From Roseiarcus sp963824475 (lineage in GTDB: Bacteria > Pseudomonadota > Alphaproteobacteria > Rhizobiales > Beijerinckiaceae): a stretch of DNA of 64,000 bases. Shown piece by piece: positions 54,032-63,034 of this stretch. The notes below the pieces were generated by a model. The model did not search any database and had not been told where the DNA came from. It saw nothing but the letters and a program-made list of their open reading frames with translations. The DNA lies in NCBI GenBank assembly GCA_963824475.1, contig CAWGPR010000010.1, positions 186,001 through 250,000 of the forward strand, read 5' to 3'. Position 1 is the first letter of the stretch. Each line of letters starts with the position of its first letter. The position numbers and the translations under genes are program-made.

Positions 54032-55034
54032 CGCGGTGGAGGACCAGCCGGCCGCACTGCGGCGCGGCGGTCCGCTGCTGGGGTTGCGCGAACTGACGCT
54101 GATCCCGGTGATCGTGCTGGTGATCGTCATTGGTGCATTCGCGTCCGATGCCTTTCTCACAACCGACAATTTTCTCAACATCCTGCAGCAATCGTCGGAA
54201 CTTTCCGTCGTCGTGATCGCCGAGACCTTGATCCTGCTGAGCGGAAAATTCGACCTGTCGCTGGAATCGGTGGTCGGGCTCGCGCCGATGTTGGGAGCGT
54301 GGCTGATCATCAAGAACGTCGAGATCGGCGGTTCGGGCGTCGGGCTCGCGTGGTGGCTAGCGATTCCGGTTGTGCTGCTGACCGGCGCGGTTGTCGGCGC
54401 GATCAACGGCTTCCTGATCGTCCGCCTGCGGCTCAACGCATTCATCGTGACGCTTGCGATGCTGATTTTGCTGCGCGGCGTGCAACTCGGCACCACCAGC
54501 GGCAAGACGCTGTTCGACCTCCCAGCTGGATATTTGTATCTCGGCTCTGGCAAATGGATAGGCATTCCCGTGTCGATCTGGATCGCCGCGATTCTGTACA
54601 TCGTGTTCGGCCTGTTTCTGCGGTACCATCGACTCGGCCGCGCGTTGTACGCGATCGGGGGCAACGCCCAGGCTGCGCGTGTCGCGGGCGTCCGCGTCGA
54701 CCGTGTGCTGTGGGGCACATTCATCGTCGCCGGCATGCTCGCCGCCCTCGCCGGGCTGATGCTGACCGGGCGGATCGCCTCGGTCGTGCCGAGTCAAGGC
54801 CAGAATATGATTTTCTACGTCTTCGCGGCGGCGGTGATCGGCGGCATCAGCCTCAACGGCGGCAAGGGGCGCCTGCTCGGCGCGCTGACCGGCGTGCTGT
54901 TGCTCGGGATTTTGCAAAACGTGCTGACACTGGCGGAAATTCCGGCGTTCTGGATAGACGCCGTCTACGGCGCGATCATCCTGATCGCGCTGGTGGTCAG
55001 TTGGGCGACGGGGGGCACGGCCGAGGAAACATAA
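54012..55034 (+). CDS. Ribose-type ABC importer permease (RbsC type)
   Basis: 340 residues with about nine hydrophobic segments. VVVIAETLILLSGKFDLSLE, LNAFIVTLAMLILLRGVQLG, the cytoplasmic loop AIGGNAQAARVAGVRVDR, and AAAVIGGISLNGGKGRLLGA are family landmarks. It overlaps the ATPase gene by 20 bases. It forms the membrane channel of the importer encoded at 51433-55034. The 140 bases after it separate it from a convergent SDR gene. Confidence 0.93.
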   Translation: MASQRVDAVEDQPAALRRGGPLLGLRELTLIPVIVLVIVIGAFASDAFLTTDNFLNILQQSSELSVVVIAETLILLSGKFDLSLESVVGLAPMLGAWLIIKNVEIGGSGVGLAWWLAIPVVLLTGAVVGAINGFLIVRLRLNAFIVTLAMLILLRGVQLGTTSGKTLFDLPAGYLYLGSGKWIGIPVSIWIAAILYIVFGLFLRYHRLGRALYAIGGNAQAARVAGVRVDRVLWGTFIVAGMLAALAGLMLTGRIASVVPSQGQNMIFYVFAAAVIGGISLNGGKGRLLGALTGVLLLGILQNVLTLAEIPAFWIDAVYGAIILIALVVSWATGGTAEET

Positions 55035-55176
55035 GCAAGCCTCTGCGCACCCCGGGGCGAAAGCCAACCAGCCACCAAACCTTTCGCGTCAACCCCGTGC
55101 TTCTTCGTTCACGCGGTCTCGTTGAGGACGAACCGAAGAGTGGGTTGACAACGGGAGGAATTCGACGCCGTGGTCC

Positions 55177-55980
55177 TCAGATAATGCTGCGGATTGTTCC
55201 GCCGTCCACTCCCCAAACCGAGGACGTCACGAACGACGCCAGATCCGACGCCAGAAAGACGATCACGTTCGCGACTTCCTCGGGCGTTCCCAGCCGCTTC
55301 AGCGGCATCTGCCGCAAGGAAAGCTCATGCTCAACGGCTTCCTTGGGGGGCATCTTGTGAAAAGCAGCGAATGTATCCGCGAAGCCTCCCGGCTTGGACC
55401 AGAACGGCGTCCAAATCGGCCCTGGCGCAACGGCGTTGACGCGGATGTTCGGTCCTTCCGACCGAGCAAGGCCCTTGGTGAGCGCGAGGACCGCCGCCTT
55501 GGACACCGAATAGTCGGTCGGAACCGGCTCCGGCTGGCGCGCGAGATCCGACGCGTTGTTGACGATGACGCCGGAGCGACGCTCCCGCATACCGGGCAGC
55601 ACGAGGCGGATCGCGCGGACGTAACTCATGAAGTTGAGTTGGAGGGTCTTGTCCCAATCCTCGTCGGACAGCTGATCGAAGGTTCGAACGTAGCCGGAGC
55701 CAACATTGTTGACCAGCACGTCGACACTCCCGCCGAAATCTTTGAGCGCCGCGGAAATTCCGTGCGTCACGCCTTCGGACGTGGCGAGGTCGCCGAGGCC
55801 GTAGGCCACGTCGGTACCGATCGCTTTGATTTCAGTCGACACCTTTTCGAGTTCGCCCTTGTCGATGTCAACGAGGGCGAGCCGGCAGCCTTCCTTCGCG
55901 AAGGCGAGCGTGGCGGCGCGCCCTATTCCTGACGCCGCTCCAGTGATGAGAACGACCTTGCCCTTGAGATTGGACTCCAC
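55177..55980 (-). CDS. SDR family oxidoreductase
   Basis: 267 residues. VVLITGAASGIGRAATLAF is the cofactor motif, VDVLVNNVGSG the NNAG equivalent, and VNNASDLARQPEPVPTDYSVSK holds Ser/Tyr/Lys. The end SSVWGVDGGTIRS is typical. GTG 55980 is used as start behind AAGGAGAGAAAC; the open frame to 56196 is a shadow. It begins 11 bases after the TIM-barrel isomerase stop on the same strand, so the two are co-transcribed. Confidence 0.92.
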   Translation of the reverse strand: MESNLKGKVVLITGAASGIGRAATLAFAKEGCRLALVDIDKGELEKVSTEIKAIGTDVAYGLGDLATSEGVTHGISAALKDFGGSVDVLVNNVGSGYVRTFDQLSDEDWDKTLQLNFMSYVRAIRLVLPGMRERRSGVIVNNASDLARQPEPVPTDYSVSKAAVLALTKGLARSEGPNIRVNAVAPGPIWTPFWSKPGGFADTFAAFHKMPPKEAVEHELSLRQMPLKRLGTPEEVANVIVFLASDLASFVTSSVWGVDGGTIRSII

Positions 55981-55991
55981 GTTTCTCTCCT

Positions 55992-56855
55992 TCAGACGTA
56001 TTTTGAAAATAGAGCCATCGCGCCTTCGAACGAGCGTTTGGCCTGCTCCCGCAGAGGCAGTTTGCGATAGGCCCGATTGATAACTTCGACCCCATAGAAG
56101 CTGCGAAAACCCGCCAGCTCGATCGCATCGATGAACGCGCGGCAGTCGAAGGTTCCCTCCCCAGGATAGAGGCGATGGAACAAGGTGTCCTCCCACAGCG
56201 AGCCCACCGGCTCCGCGGCGGCATCATCCAGCTCCACCGAATTGATCATGCTCGCAGGGAGGTTTTTTATCTCCGCGAAATCGATGCCGCCGCGGACGAG
56301 ATGCCAGATATCGAGACAAAGGCCGCCGTTGGGCTGGCCCGCGCGATTGACGATTTCTCTTGCCGTCTCTAGCGTCCGCACGTTACTCATGGGCAAGACT
56401 TCCATCGCGATGGTCGCGCCGATCTCTTGAGCGTCGGCGCACACGTCTGCGAAAGCGTCGCCCATCTTGGAGACATCGCACTGGTCGGTCCACATTTCGC
56501 CGGCGCATTTGATGTCGCGGGCACAGAGCTCATGCGCGGCTTCGAGCAAATCCTTGCGAACGCGGTCGGACGCTATTTTCTTCTCGCCCGTTTCAAACCA
56601 GTCTCCGAGAACCTCCACCTCGATGTGCGCTATGCCGTGGTCGTCGAAGAGCCGCTTCATCGCCGAATAGCCGATTGCTTTGGCGTTGAAGTCAAGATCC
56701 TGATGGACGAGGCCCATTCCGGTATAGCCGACCGCCGCCGCCGCCTCCACGCGGTCACGGAGCGAAAACGTGCTTATCTCCGACGGACCCATGGCGTAGC
56801 AGTCGCCCGCGAGGGTCCAGAAACCAGCGAGCAGTTCGATCTTGCGGTTCATCAC
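55992..56855 (-). CDS. Sugar phosphate isomerase/epimerase (xylose isomerase-like TIM barrel)
   Basis: 287 residues, paralogous to 7434-8306. It begins IELLAGFWTLAGDCYAMGPS, has HIEVEVLGDWFETGEKK, MEVLPMSN (Glu), LCLDIWHLVRGGIDF (Asp/His), SVELDDAAAEPVGS and YGVEVINRAYRKLPLREQA. These are the metal-binding positions of the tagatose-epimerase/IolE-like superfamily, to which several keto-acid decarboxylases also belong. ATG 56855 has GGAAGG upstream. Its partner is the SDR just downstream. Confidence 0.88.
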   Translation of the reverse strand: MMNRKIELLAGFWTLAGDCYAMGPSEISTFSLRDRVEAAAAVGYTGMGLVHQDLDFNAKAIGYSAMKRLFDDHGIAHIEVEVLGDWFETGEKKIASDRVRKDLLEAAHELCARDIKCAGEMWTDQCDVSKMGDAFADVCADAQEIGATIAMEVLPMSNVRTLETAREIVNRAGQPNGGLCLDIWHLVRGGIDFAEIKNLPASMINSVELDDAAAEPVGSLWEDTLFHRLYPGEGTFDCRAFIDAIELAGFRSFYGVEVINRAYRKLPLREQAKRSFEGAMALFSKYV

Positions 56856-57076
56856 CGAGCCTTCCGTTGTGCTTCAAGCTTCAAGGAAATGAGAAGGGGA
56901 CCCGGCTCGCGACGCAACCAGTCTTGTGCTTGCCTGACGGCCCGGGCCAAAGTTCGCGGATCTTGACAGACCTGCTTCGCCGCGTCGCGCTCGAGTGTTG
57001 GAAGACGAAGGCGATTCCCGCGCATTTCCTCGTTGTGTTCGGCTGGGTCCATGTAGATTCCAAACCGGCATTTCAC
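56852..57076 (-). CDS. Small open frame, unrecognised
   Basis: 74 codons (CRFGIYMDPAEHNEEMRGNR ... LLISLKLEAQRKAR). Its stop overlaps the ATG of the TIM-barrel gene (TGATGATG), as in coupled genes, and the composition is protein-like. It matches no family known to me and may be the end of a deleted gene or a chance frame. The rest of the 56856-57257 stretch holds nothing recognisable. Confidence 0.25.
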   Translation of the reverse strand: MKCRFGIYMDPAEHNEEMRGNRLRLPTLERDAAKQVCQDPRTLARAVRQAQDWLRREPGPLLISLKLEAQRKAR

Positions 57077-57257
57077 AGGTTATGGTAACGAATTGGGAAA
57101 GGTGGGCGGCGTTTGTGTCCGTTTTGAGCATTCGTCTACGGCGGCTGATGGCATGGTCAGTCATATGCTGGATTGATCTCCGTGCCGCCGTTAGGTCGGT
57201 TGAGCGGCGAGGGCTTCAGCACGCGACCGCCTTAGGCACGCAGCTGACGGGCGGTAG

Positions 57258-57410
57258 TCGATGTGATGAAGTGGACCCCGTTTTTGGGACCAAGGGTTAA
57301 GTTGGAGGCCGGCTGCTCCGTTTGATAGACGGAGCGAACGATGACGAAGAAGACGAGAGGGCGGATTGACGCGGGGTTGAAGGCGAAGATCGCGCTGGAG
57401 GCGCTGCGAG
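57258..57410 (+). mobile_element. IS3-family element, left-end fragment
   Basis: About 80 non-coding bases (GATGAAGTGGACCCCGTTTT and following) typical of an IS3-family left end, then ATG 57341 starting orfA: MTKKTRGRIDAGLKAK and IALEALR, cut at 57410 by the IS6 copy 2. The continuation of the same orfA is at 46933-46981 next to IS6 copy 1. The outer boundary is approximate. Confidence 0.75.
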
Positions 57411-58233
57411 GGCACCGTCACATTAAGTTTGAATGGTCGATGCCGAACGGCGGATCGTGATCAAAAAGTCATGCGGAAAGGACTGCACCTGTCGCGTTGC
57501 TCCAAACGGTCAACGCTTCGGTTCGTGCATGACGCCTTTCACTTGCAGACTGCTGATCCCGACGACGATGAAACAGGTTGGCGATCGGATCGTGGATGGA
57601 GAGAAATCTCTGAACATGCCGCGCTGTTTTGAAGCGTTTCATGATGCGCTCCCGTCGTCGGGTCGGTTGATGCGAGTTTTCGGCCCTGTTGTTGAGACCC
57701 TTGTGTTGTCGATGCTCGGCGCCACACCGTAGGTCCCGTTTCGCTGCGGCGTAGGAGCGTAGCTTGTCGGTGATCATCACGCGCGGGGCCATCGCATATT
57801 TCTTCAACAGCTTGCGCATCAGGCGCTTTGCGGCTTTGGTGTCGCGCCGCTTCTGAACAAGAACGTCAAGCACGAACCCATGACCGTCGACGGCACGCCA
57901 GAGCCAGTGCTTCTCGCCAGCGATTGTGATCACGACCTCGTCGAGATGCCACGTGTCGCCGGGACGGATCGCGCGACGGCGAAGCCGGTTGGCGTAATCC
58001 CGCCCAAATTTCTCGGCCCAACGCCTCACCGTTTCGTGGCTCACGTCGATACCGCGCGCCGCCAGCATCTCCTCGACCATGCGCAGGCTGAGCGGAAACC
58101 GAAAATACAGCCAGACTGCCATGCTGATCACCTCCGGTGGAAAGCGATGGCGGCGATAGCGGGGATCGGATCTTGTCGTCATCCGCCCTTTCTATCAACG
58201 GGCGCCTTCCAGCCCAGTTAACGTGACGATGCC
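57411..58233 (-). mobile_element. IS6-family insertion sequence, copy 2 (823 bp, inverted)
   Basis: Same length and end sequences as copy 1 (46982-47804) but in reverse orientation: GGCACCGTCACATTAA at 57411 and the complement of GGCATCGTCACGTTAA at 58233. It abuts the IS3 orfA fragment on its left. No 8-bp direct repeat is found around this copy alone; the repeat is shared with the outer flank of copy 1 in inverted form. Confidence 0.92.
57469..58182 (-). CDS. IS6-family transposase (copy 2)
   Basis: 237 residues, identical in protein sequence to copy 1 at 47033-47746, with the same DDE residues and an intact frame. Such identity implies recent duplication or gene conversion. Confidence 0.95.
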   Translation of the reverse strand: MTTRSDPRYRRHRFPPEVISMAVWLYFRFPLSLRMVEEMLAARGIDVSHETVRRWAEKFGRDYANRLRRRAIRPGDTWHLDEVVITIAGEKHWLWRAVDGHGFVLDVLVQKRRDTKAAKRLMRKLLKKYAMAPRVMITDKLRSYAAAKRDLRCGAEHRQHKGLNNRAENSHQPTRRRERIMKRFKTARHVQRFLSIHDPIANLFHRRRDQQSASERRHARTEALTVWSNATGAVLSA

Positions 58234-58347
58234 CCCGACAGAGTTTCACCATGAGCGCACGATCCGGCTTATACACCCTCGCCTTCATAGCGTCCGGCTT
58301 TGGCCATTGCAGGGATGAGATCATGACAGGCGCTCGCCGCTCTGAAC

Positions 58348-59066
58348 GTGGTCGCGAAATGCCCTCGGGTCGATCCATCCTCCGGTTCATCGACATGCGC
58401 TTTCCTCGACGTTTTTCTCCGCCGCGACGCGCCCTGCGCCAGGGCGCTGCGCCGGCGGCTGGCCCTGCACAGCGCCGCCGCTTGCGCCAAAATCTTGCGG
58501 TTGCGCGCCGACGAAGCGGCTTTGCGCGACTTGCACTTCGCCAAAGGCGACAACACCGGCTCGGCAGCAAGGTTGCTGCGACTGTGGCGGGAGCTCGCCG
58601 GCCAGCCGGCCACCCTCGATCCCAGCCGGATCGTCGAAGCCGCCGCGTTGGCGTTTGCGGCCTTCCCCGACGGGCACGCCCCGGAGGAGGAGGTTTTCGC
58701 TCTCTGGATCGCCGACCTCATCCTCGCTCTCCGCTTGCGCTGGACGCGGCCGCTGGCGCTGATCGCCACCACAATCCTCGCCCAGCCTTGCGGCCGCCGG
58801 AAGCCAGCCGGCGGCCGAGGCCCCGCGAGCCCGCCTGAGAGAAGCACGCCGCGGCCGCCATCGCCCTGGCCGCCGCCCCGGCCCTCGATCTTGCCATTGC
58901 CTTGGCCCGCCGCTCGCAGACTCTGCTCGCCGTCGCGCCCAGGCTGCGGGCGAAGCCGGCGCCAAAAATCGTCGACCTTTTGCTGGCCGAGGATTGCGTC
59001 TCCTCCGCCGAGGCTGCGCGCAGCGTGTCATTCGGCGTGGGGTCTCAACGCCGATCGGCGCGATAA
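58348..59066 (+). pseudogene. DUF1403-family gene remnant (frameshifted)
   Basis: The first frame has LALHSAAACAKILRLRADEA, ALRDLHFAKGDNTGSAARLL, LWRELAGQPATLDPSRIVEA and FALWIADLILALRLRWTRPL. After a shift near 58840 the text continues HAAAAIALAAAPALDLAIAL, LAVAPRLRAKPAPKIVDLLL and AEDCVSSAEAARS, stopping at 59066. Both parts resemble the DUF1403 family found mainly on rhizobial and related plasmids. The function is unknown. The start is uncertain and the C-terminus is truncated. It supports a plasmid- or island-borne origin. Confidence 0.7.
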
Positions 59067-59169
59067 AACGTTGAAATGATAGACTGGGCCAGGGTCAACT
59101 CGTGGCGCCGATTCACAGTCCGCCAATGCCCGTCGATAAATAGGTCCCGCTCGTGCATGTTCTGCTCCC

Positions 59170-59935
59170 TTAGCGGACCTTGAGCCGACGCCAAAGCTCG
59201 TCGTAGTTGCGGTCATTTGCTGAGTTAGCGGCTTCCTTCCCGGCGGTGTTCGGGTTGACCATTACGAAGGGTTCCATGCCCCGCCGCACGAGCTTCTCCG
59301 CTGTTGCAGCGACGATTGCATGTGCGATCGCGATGGCGACGCTGGTCGAATTCGCGCCAACTGGCGCTGCGAGCCCATCTATATGGATCGAACGCGTCGG
59401 CGAGGCTTGCGCGGGTGTCGATGACAATGTCGGCGACTTCGAACAGCCGTTTGCCGGACGAGTGCCGTGACGGGCTCGCGGTGGAATGTGGCAGCGATGT
59501 CACCGCTATGACGGTCAGGCCCTTCTCCCTGGCCCCGAGCGCAATGTCGAGGATCACCGCATTGACGCCGGAATGCGAGAAGAGGACGATCGAGTCCTCG
59601 GGGTGGAGATGATGCGAGCGTAGAATCGCCCGACCGTACCCCTCGACCGCGTGGATGAACCGGTACTGTCGCGCGCCCATGTCGACCCAGACGCGGTGGA
59701 ATGAAATCATCGTGCTCTCAACGATCGGGCGAAAGCCAACGATCGTCCCTGTGCGCGGGAACATCTCGAGCGCCGGCAAGGCCCCATGGCCGGTGCCGAA
59801 GCTGAAGACGAGTTTGTCCGCCGCTATCGAGGCTGCACAGGCTTCGGCGGCGCGATCGATTGCTCCCGTTTGCGTGGCGCTCACTTCGGCAAGGCGCTCG
59901 ATCAGGAGATCGAAGTAACGATCGGCGACGCTCAT
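59170..59935 (-). pseudogene. SIS-domain sugar isomerase-like protein, frameshifted
   Basis: The first frame from ATG 59935 encodes FDLLIERLAEVSATQTGAID, LVFSFGTGHGALPALEMFP, SIVLFSHSGVNAVILDIALG and LTVIAVTSLPHSTASPSRHS, a complete SIS core (phosphosugar-binding). Near 59390 a one-base change shifts the frame, and the expected ending (IHIDGLAAPVGANSTSVAIA ... NYDELWRRLKVR) runs in another frame to 59170. Corrected length would be about 255 residues. It overlaps the nucleoside phosphorylase stop (ATGA). It may be a recent inactivation or a sequencing error. Confidence 0.82.
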
Positions 59936-60696
59936 GGCCGGCTCTGAAAATTCACTGGCAAGGGAACGACGACGGTGTCGAGCGCGATTTCGAACAGCTC
60001 GCGCTCGCGTGCGCCAAGTTCGGCCGGCTCAATCTTAGCCTGGGTGAGGCCGTTGACAGTGCCGAGGCAGAGGCTCGCCGCCCGCGCGCCCAGGATACGG
60101 CTAGCCGTCAGCAGCGTTGCGGTCTCCATGTCTGTGGCGATGAGCCCGAGACGGCGGACTTCAGCGCGCGTCGCCTCGATCTTCTCCTTCTCAGCCGGGG
60201 AGAGAGCGAACATCTCCGTATAGAAGCCGTCGAACGTTCCGAACAGCCCCGCGCGCCATCGCCGCCCACGCTTGATAAGCGCCACCCGCAACGCCGCGCC
60301 TAAATCGAAATCGGCCACTGCCGGATAGCCAAGCGGCGCATAGGTCAACGATGTCCCCTCGCCGCGGAACGCGGCGTCGGCGATGATGAAATCGCCGAGT
60401 TCGGCAGGCGGCATCACCATGGCGGTGCCGATGCGGAGGAACCGGCGCACCCCGAGATCGAAAAGTTCGTGCAACACGATCGCGGCAATGGGGCCGCCCA
60501 TACCGAACGCCGACGCCGTCAGCCGCTTGCCGGCGCGAAATCCAGTCACGGTGCGCAAGCCTCGGTTCTCTTCGAGGATCGTCGGATGGTCAAGATGGTC
60601 CGCAATGCGGTCGATACGGGCGCGGTCGCCGACGAGGATCGCCGCTTCGCCGATCTCTTCCTGTGTGCAGCCGATGTACCAGGCCCGTCGCGACAT
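59932..60696 (-). CDS. Nucleoside phosphorylase (uridine/purine phosphorylase family)
   Basis: 254 residues. AILVGDRARIDRIADHLD, VTGFRAGKRLTASAFGMGGP (phosphate-binding), FLRIGTAMVMPPAELGDFII and LIATDMETATLLTASRIL (MET motif binding ribose) are hallmarks of the hexameric/trimeric phosphorylase family. It splits a nucleoside with phosphate to ribose-1-phosphate and base. It is coupled by ATGA to the SIS gene and lies three bases after the PfkB kinase stop. The operon as a whole fits uptake and breakdown of a nucleoside. Confidence 0.9.
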   Translation of the reverse strand: MSRRAWYIGCTQEEIGEAAILVGDRARIDRIADHLDHPTILEENRGLRTVTGFRAGKRLTASAFGMGGPIAAIVLHELFDLGVRRFLRIGTAMVMPPAELGDFIIADAAFRGEGTSLTYAPLGYPAVADFDLGAALRVALIKRGRRWRAGLFGTFDGFYTEMFALSPAEKEKIEATRAEVRRLGLIATDMETATLLTASRILGARAASLCLGTVNGLTQAKIEPAELGARERELFEIALDTVVVPLPVNFQSRP

Positions 60697-60699
60697 GCT

Positions 60700-61560
60700 T
60701 CAGCCGTGGCTCAAGGAGCGCGCGCGTTCGGCGAGCATGGCGCGGGCGGCCGCAACGCCGGCCCTCAAAGCTGCCGGTGGATCTGCGCCCGTTAGCCGCG
60801 CCGCGAGAAAGCCGCCGGCGAAGGTGTCGCCCGCCCCGGTCGGATCGTCGGTCTCGACCGGATCGATCGGAACGACGTCGATTTCACCCTCATGCCTGAG
60901 CGCCACCTCCTTGCGTCCGCGCGTCTCGACGACGATCGGTCGGCGGACAGCGTTGTTGACCCCGTCGAATGCGTCCTCGACGAAAGCGGCCTCGCCCCGG
61001 CTGAAGATGACGATGTCGGCGCGCATCGCGAGCGCCTCGGCGAGATCGCGAGGAACTGCGCGTGGGTCCGCCTTGACTACCCAGGCGACTAAAGCGTCGG
61101 CGCGAGCTAGCGCAAGCGCCTCTCGGGTCACGCCGGCCGGGCCGACCGTGATGCAGAGAGCGTCCGCCGCGGCAATCAGGGCCCGCTGGCTTTCGTCTAA
61201 CTCCGGTTCTCGGCGGAGGCCAGGGTCGTAGAGGCAATGGCAGCCGCCGTCTGGTTCATATGCGAGAATGCAAACCGGGGTCCTCCCGGGCCGCAAGCCA
61301 ACCCCCTTGGCGCAAAGGCCTCGATGTGCGAGGCTCGCCCGGTAACGCTCGCCCTCGCGGTCGTCGCCAACCCAGCTCACTGTCGTTGCGTCGCCAACGC
61401 CGCCGGCAACCAACGCCGCCGCGACATAGGCCGGGGAGCCGCCGAGCCTCGGCCAGTCGGCCGCCCGCGAAAGGATTGTCGAGGTCCGGTCTGGCCGCGG
61501 CGGCGAATCTAGGCGCACGACATAATCGAGGCTTGCATAGCCCACGGCGACGACCCTCAT
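60700..61560 (-). CDS. PfkB family carbohydrate kinase (ribokinase-like)
   Basis: 286 residues. VVAVGYASLDYVVRLDSPPR, RLGGSPAYVAAALVAGGVGD (substrate Gly-Gly motif) and the catalytic DDPTGAGDTFAGGFLAARL (GAGD anion hole with the base Asp) are clear. It phosphorylates a sugar or nucleoside. Start ATG 61560 overlaps the isochorismatase stop (ATGA). Within the operon it would act on ribose or on the nucleoside itself. Confidence 0.92.
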   Translation of the reverse strand: MRVVAVGYASLDYVVRLDSPPRPDRTSTILSRAADWPRLGGSPAYVAAALVAGGVGDATTVSWVGDDREGERYRASLAHRGLCAKGVGLRPGRTPVCILAYEPDGGCHCLYDPGLRREPELDESQRALIAAADALCITVGPAGVTREALALARADALVAWVVKADPRAVPRDLAEALAMRADIVIFSRGEAAFVEDAFDGVNNAVRRPIVVETRGRKEVALRHEGEIDVVPIDPVETDDPTGAGDTFAGGFLAARLTGADPPAALRAGVAAARAMLAERARSLSHG

Positions 61561-62138
61561 GCTAGCATCTCGAGCGCCGCGTCGAGCGATACGACGTCGC
61601 CGAAATAGCGTTCAATGTCCTCGAGCGACGCCGCCGCGAGATGCGGCCGGTTGGAGTTGGTCGCCTCTTTCGGCACAACCACCAAGAAGCCGTTGGCGAA
61701 GGCGTCCTGGACGGTGGCGCGGATACAGACATTGGTCTTGACGCCCGCGACAACGACCCGCTCGATCCCCTGTTCGCGCAGGAAGAGCGCGAGGTCGGTG
61801 GCGAAGAAGGCGCTATAGCGGCGCTTGTTGCAGACGATCTCGCGTGGCCCAGATGGCTCGAAGCCAGCGAAAAAGGCCGCGTCCGAGTCGCCGATGAAAT
61901 GATGACGCGGGAGTTTCCGCCACTCGTAATCGTCGAAGCCCGGATAGTGCCGCTCAACCGTGTGCACGATGAGCTTGCCCGTCTCGCGCGCCTTCGTCTG
62001 CAAGCGGCTAAGCGGCTCGAGGACCTCGGCCGCCGCGGGATAGTAATTCGGCATTCCGTCAAGGAAGAAGGAATTGATGACATCGACCAGGATCAACGCA
62101 GTTGGCGGCGGCTTCGCCGCGCGAGCGGGCTCGACCAT
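61557..62138 (-). CDS. Isochorismatase-family cysteine hydrolase (nicotinamidase-like)
   Basis: 193 residues from ATG 62138. TALILVDVINSFFLDGMPNY carries the catalytic Asp, EIVCNKRRYSAFFATDL the Lys, and VVVAGVKTNVCIRATVQDAF the nucleophilic Cys with the preceding cis-peptide. The start overlaps the permease stop by one base (TGATG), so translation is coupled; the open frame to 62594 is a shadow. It hydrolyses an amide, perhaps of the base released from the imported nucleoside. Confidence 0.92.
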   Translation of the reverse strand: MVEPARAAKPPPTALILVDVINSFFLDGMPNYYPAAAEVLEPLSRLQTKARETGKLIVHTVERHYPGFDDYEWRKLPRHHFIGDSDAAFFAGFEPSGPREIVCNKRRYSAFFATDLALFLREQGIERVVVAGVKTNVCIRATVQDAFANGFLVVVPKEATNSNRPHLAAASLEDIERYFGDVVSLDAALEMLA

Positions 62139-63034
62139 CAGAAGAACCTTCCGCGCATGGCGCGGCGATCGGCGAAGCCGAGACCCGTCAGGACGACAAT
62201 GACGATGACGTAGGGCAGCGTCTGGACGATCTCCGACGGCACGCCTCGTCCCTGCAGCCGGATTTGCGCCGCGTCGAAGACGCCGAACAGGAGCGCGCCG
62301 AAAGCCGTCCGGGCAGCGGACGTCCGGCCGAAATAGAAGGCCGCGAGCGCGATGAAGCCGCGCCCGCCGGTGATGCCCTCGTTGAAGAGACCGACGATGC
62401 CAATCGAGAGGTGCGCGCCGGCGAGCCCCGACAGCGCGCCGGCAAAAACGGTCGAGCCGTCGCGGATTGCAAGCGGCTGAAGGCCAACGGAGCGCACGGT
62501 TGCCTCGGCAGCCCCGGTTGCCCTCAGCCGCAATCCCCAGCGAGTCCGAGCAATCGCGAAGGCGACCGCGGGAACGAGCGCCCAGGCGAGCCAAGTCAAA
62601 GGATCGAGTCCGGAGAGCGCGCCCAGGACAGGGACGCTTTCGAGAGGAGGAACGTCGAGCCGCGGCAGCATGACAACTCCAGGCGGATTATAGGTGCCCG
62701 ATGCGCCGTAGGCGCTCTTCAGGATGAAGCGCACGAGTCCCGCAACCGCGACGGTGAAGCCAAGGCCGACGATGATCTCGTTGGCGCGCAGCCGCGTGAC
62801 GACGAGGGACATCAAGAGGGCGACGATTGCGCCGACCGCCGCCGCTGCGAACGTCGCGAGAAGCGCGCTGCCGGTCGCCGCCGAGACCTCGACCCCGACG
62901 AGAGCGCCGGCCAGCATCATCGATTCGAGACCCAGATTGACGAGCCCTCCCATGCGATTGACGAAGCCGCCAATCGCCGCAAGCAAGATCGGCGTCGTCG
63001 TGAGCAGCGCCGCGTGCAGGAAGAGGTTGATCAT
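62138..63034 (-). CDS. BMP/nucleoside-type ABC transporter permease
   Basis: 298 residues with eight or more hydrophobic segments. LLAAIGGFVNRMGGLVNLGLE and SMMLAGALVGVEVSAATGS, LRANEIIVGLGFTVAVAGL, LRATGAAEATVRSVGLQPLA and EGITGGRGFIALAAFYFGR are typical of the second permease of nucleoside importers (YufQ/BmpC type). ATG 63034 overlaps the stop of the upstream permease by four bases. It completes the channel with that partner. Confidence 0.92.
   Translation of the reverse strand: MINLFLHAALLTTTPILLAAIGGFVNRMGGLVNLGLESMMLAGALVGVEVSAATGSALLATFAAAAVGAIVALLMSLVVTRLRANEIIVGLGFTVAVAGLVRFILKSAYGASGTYNPPGVVMLPRLDVPPLESVPVLGALSGLDPLTWLAWALVPAVAFAIARTRWGLRLRATGAAEATVRSVGLQPLAIRDGSTVFAGALSGLAGAHLSIGIVGLFNEGITGGRGFIALAAFYFGRTSAARTAFGALLFGVFDAAQIRLQGRGVPSEIVQTLPYVIVIVVLTGLGFADRRAMRGRFF

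Noticed and set aside
57433..57732. 99-codon plus-strand frame present in both IS6 copies
   Set aside because: Identical in both copies only because the IS sequence is repeated; antisense to the transposase.
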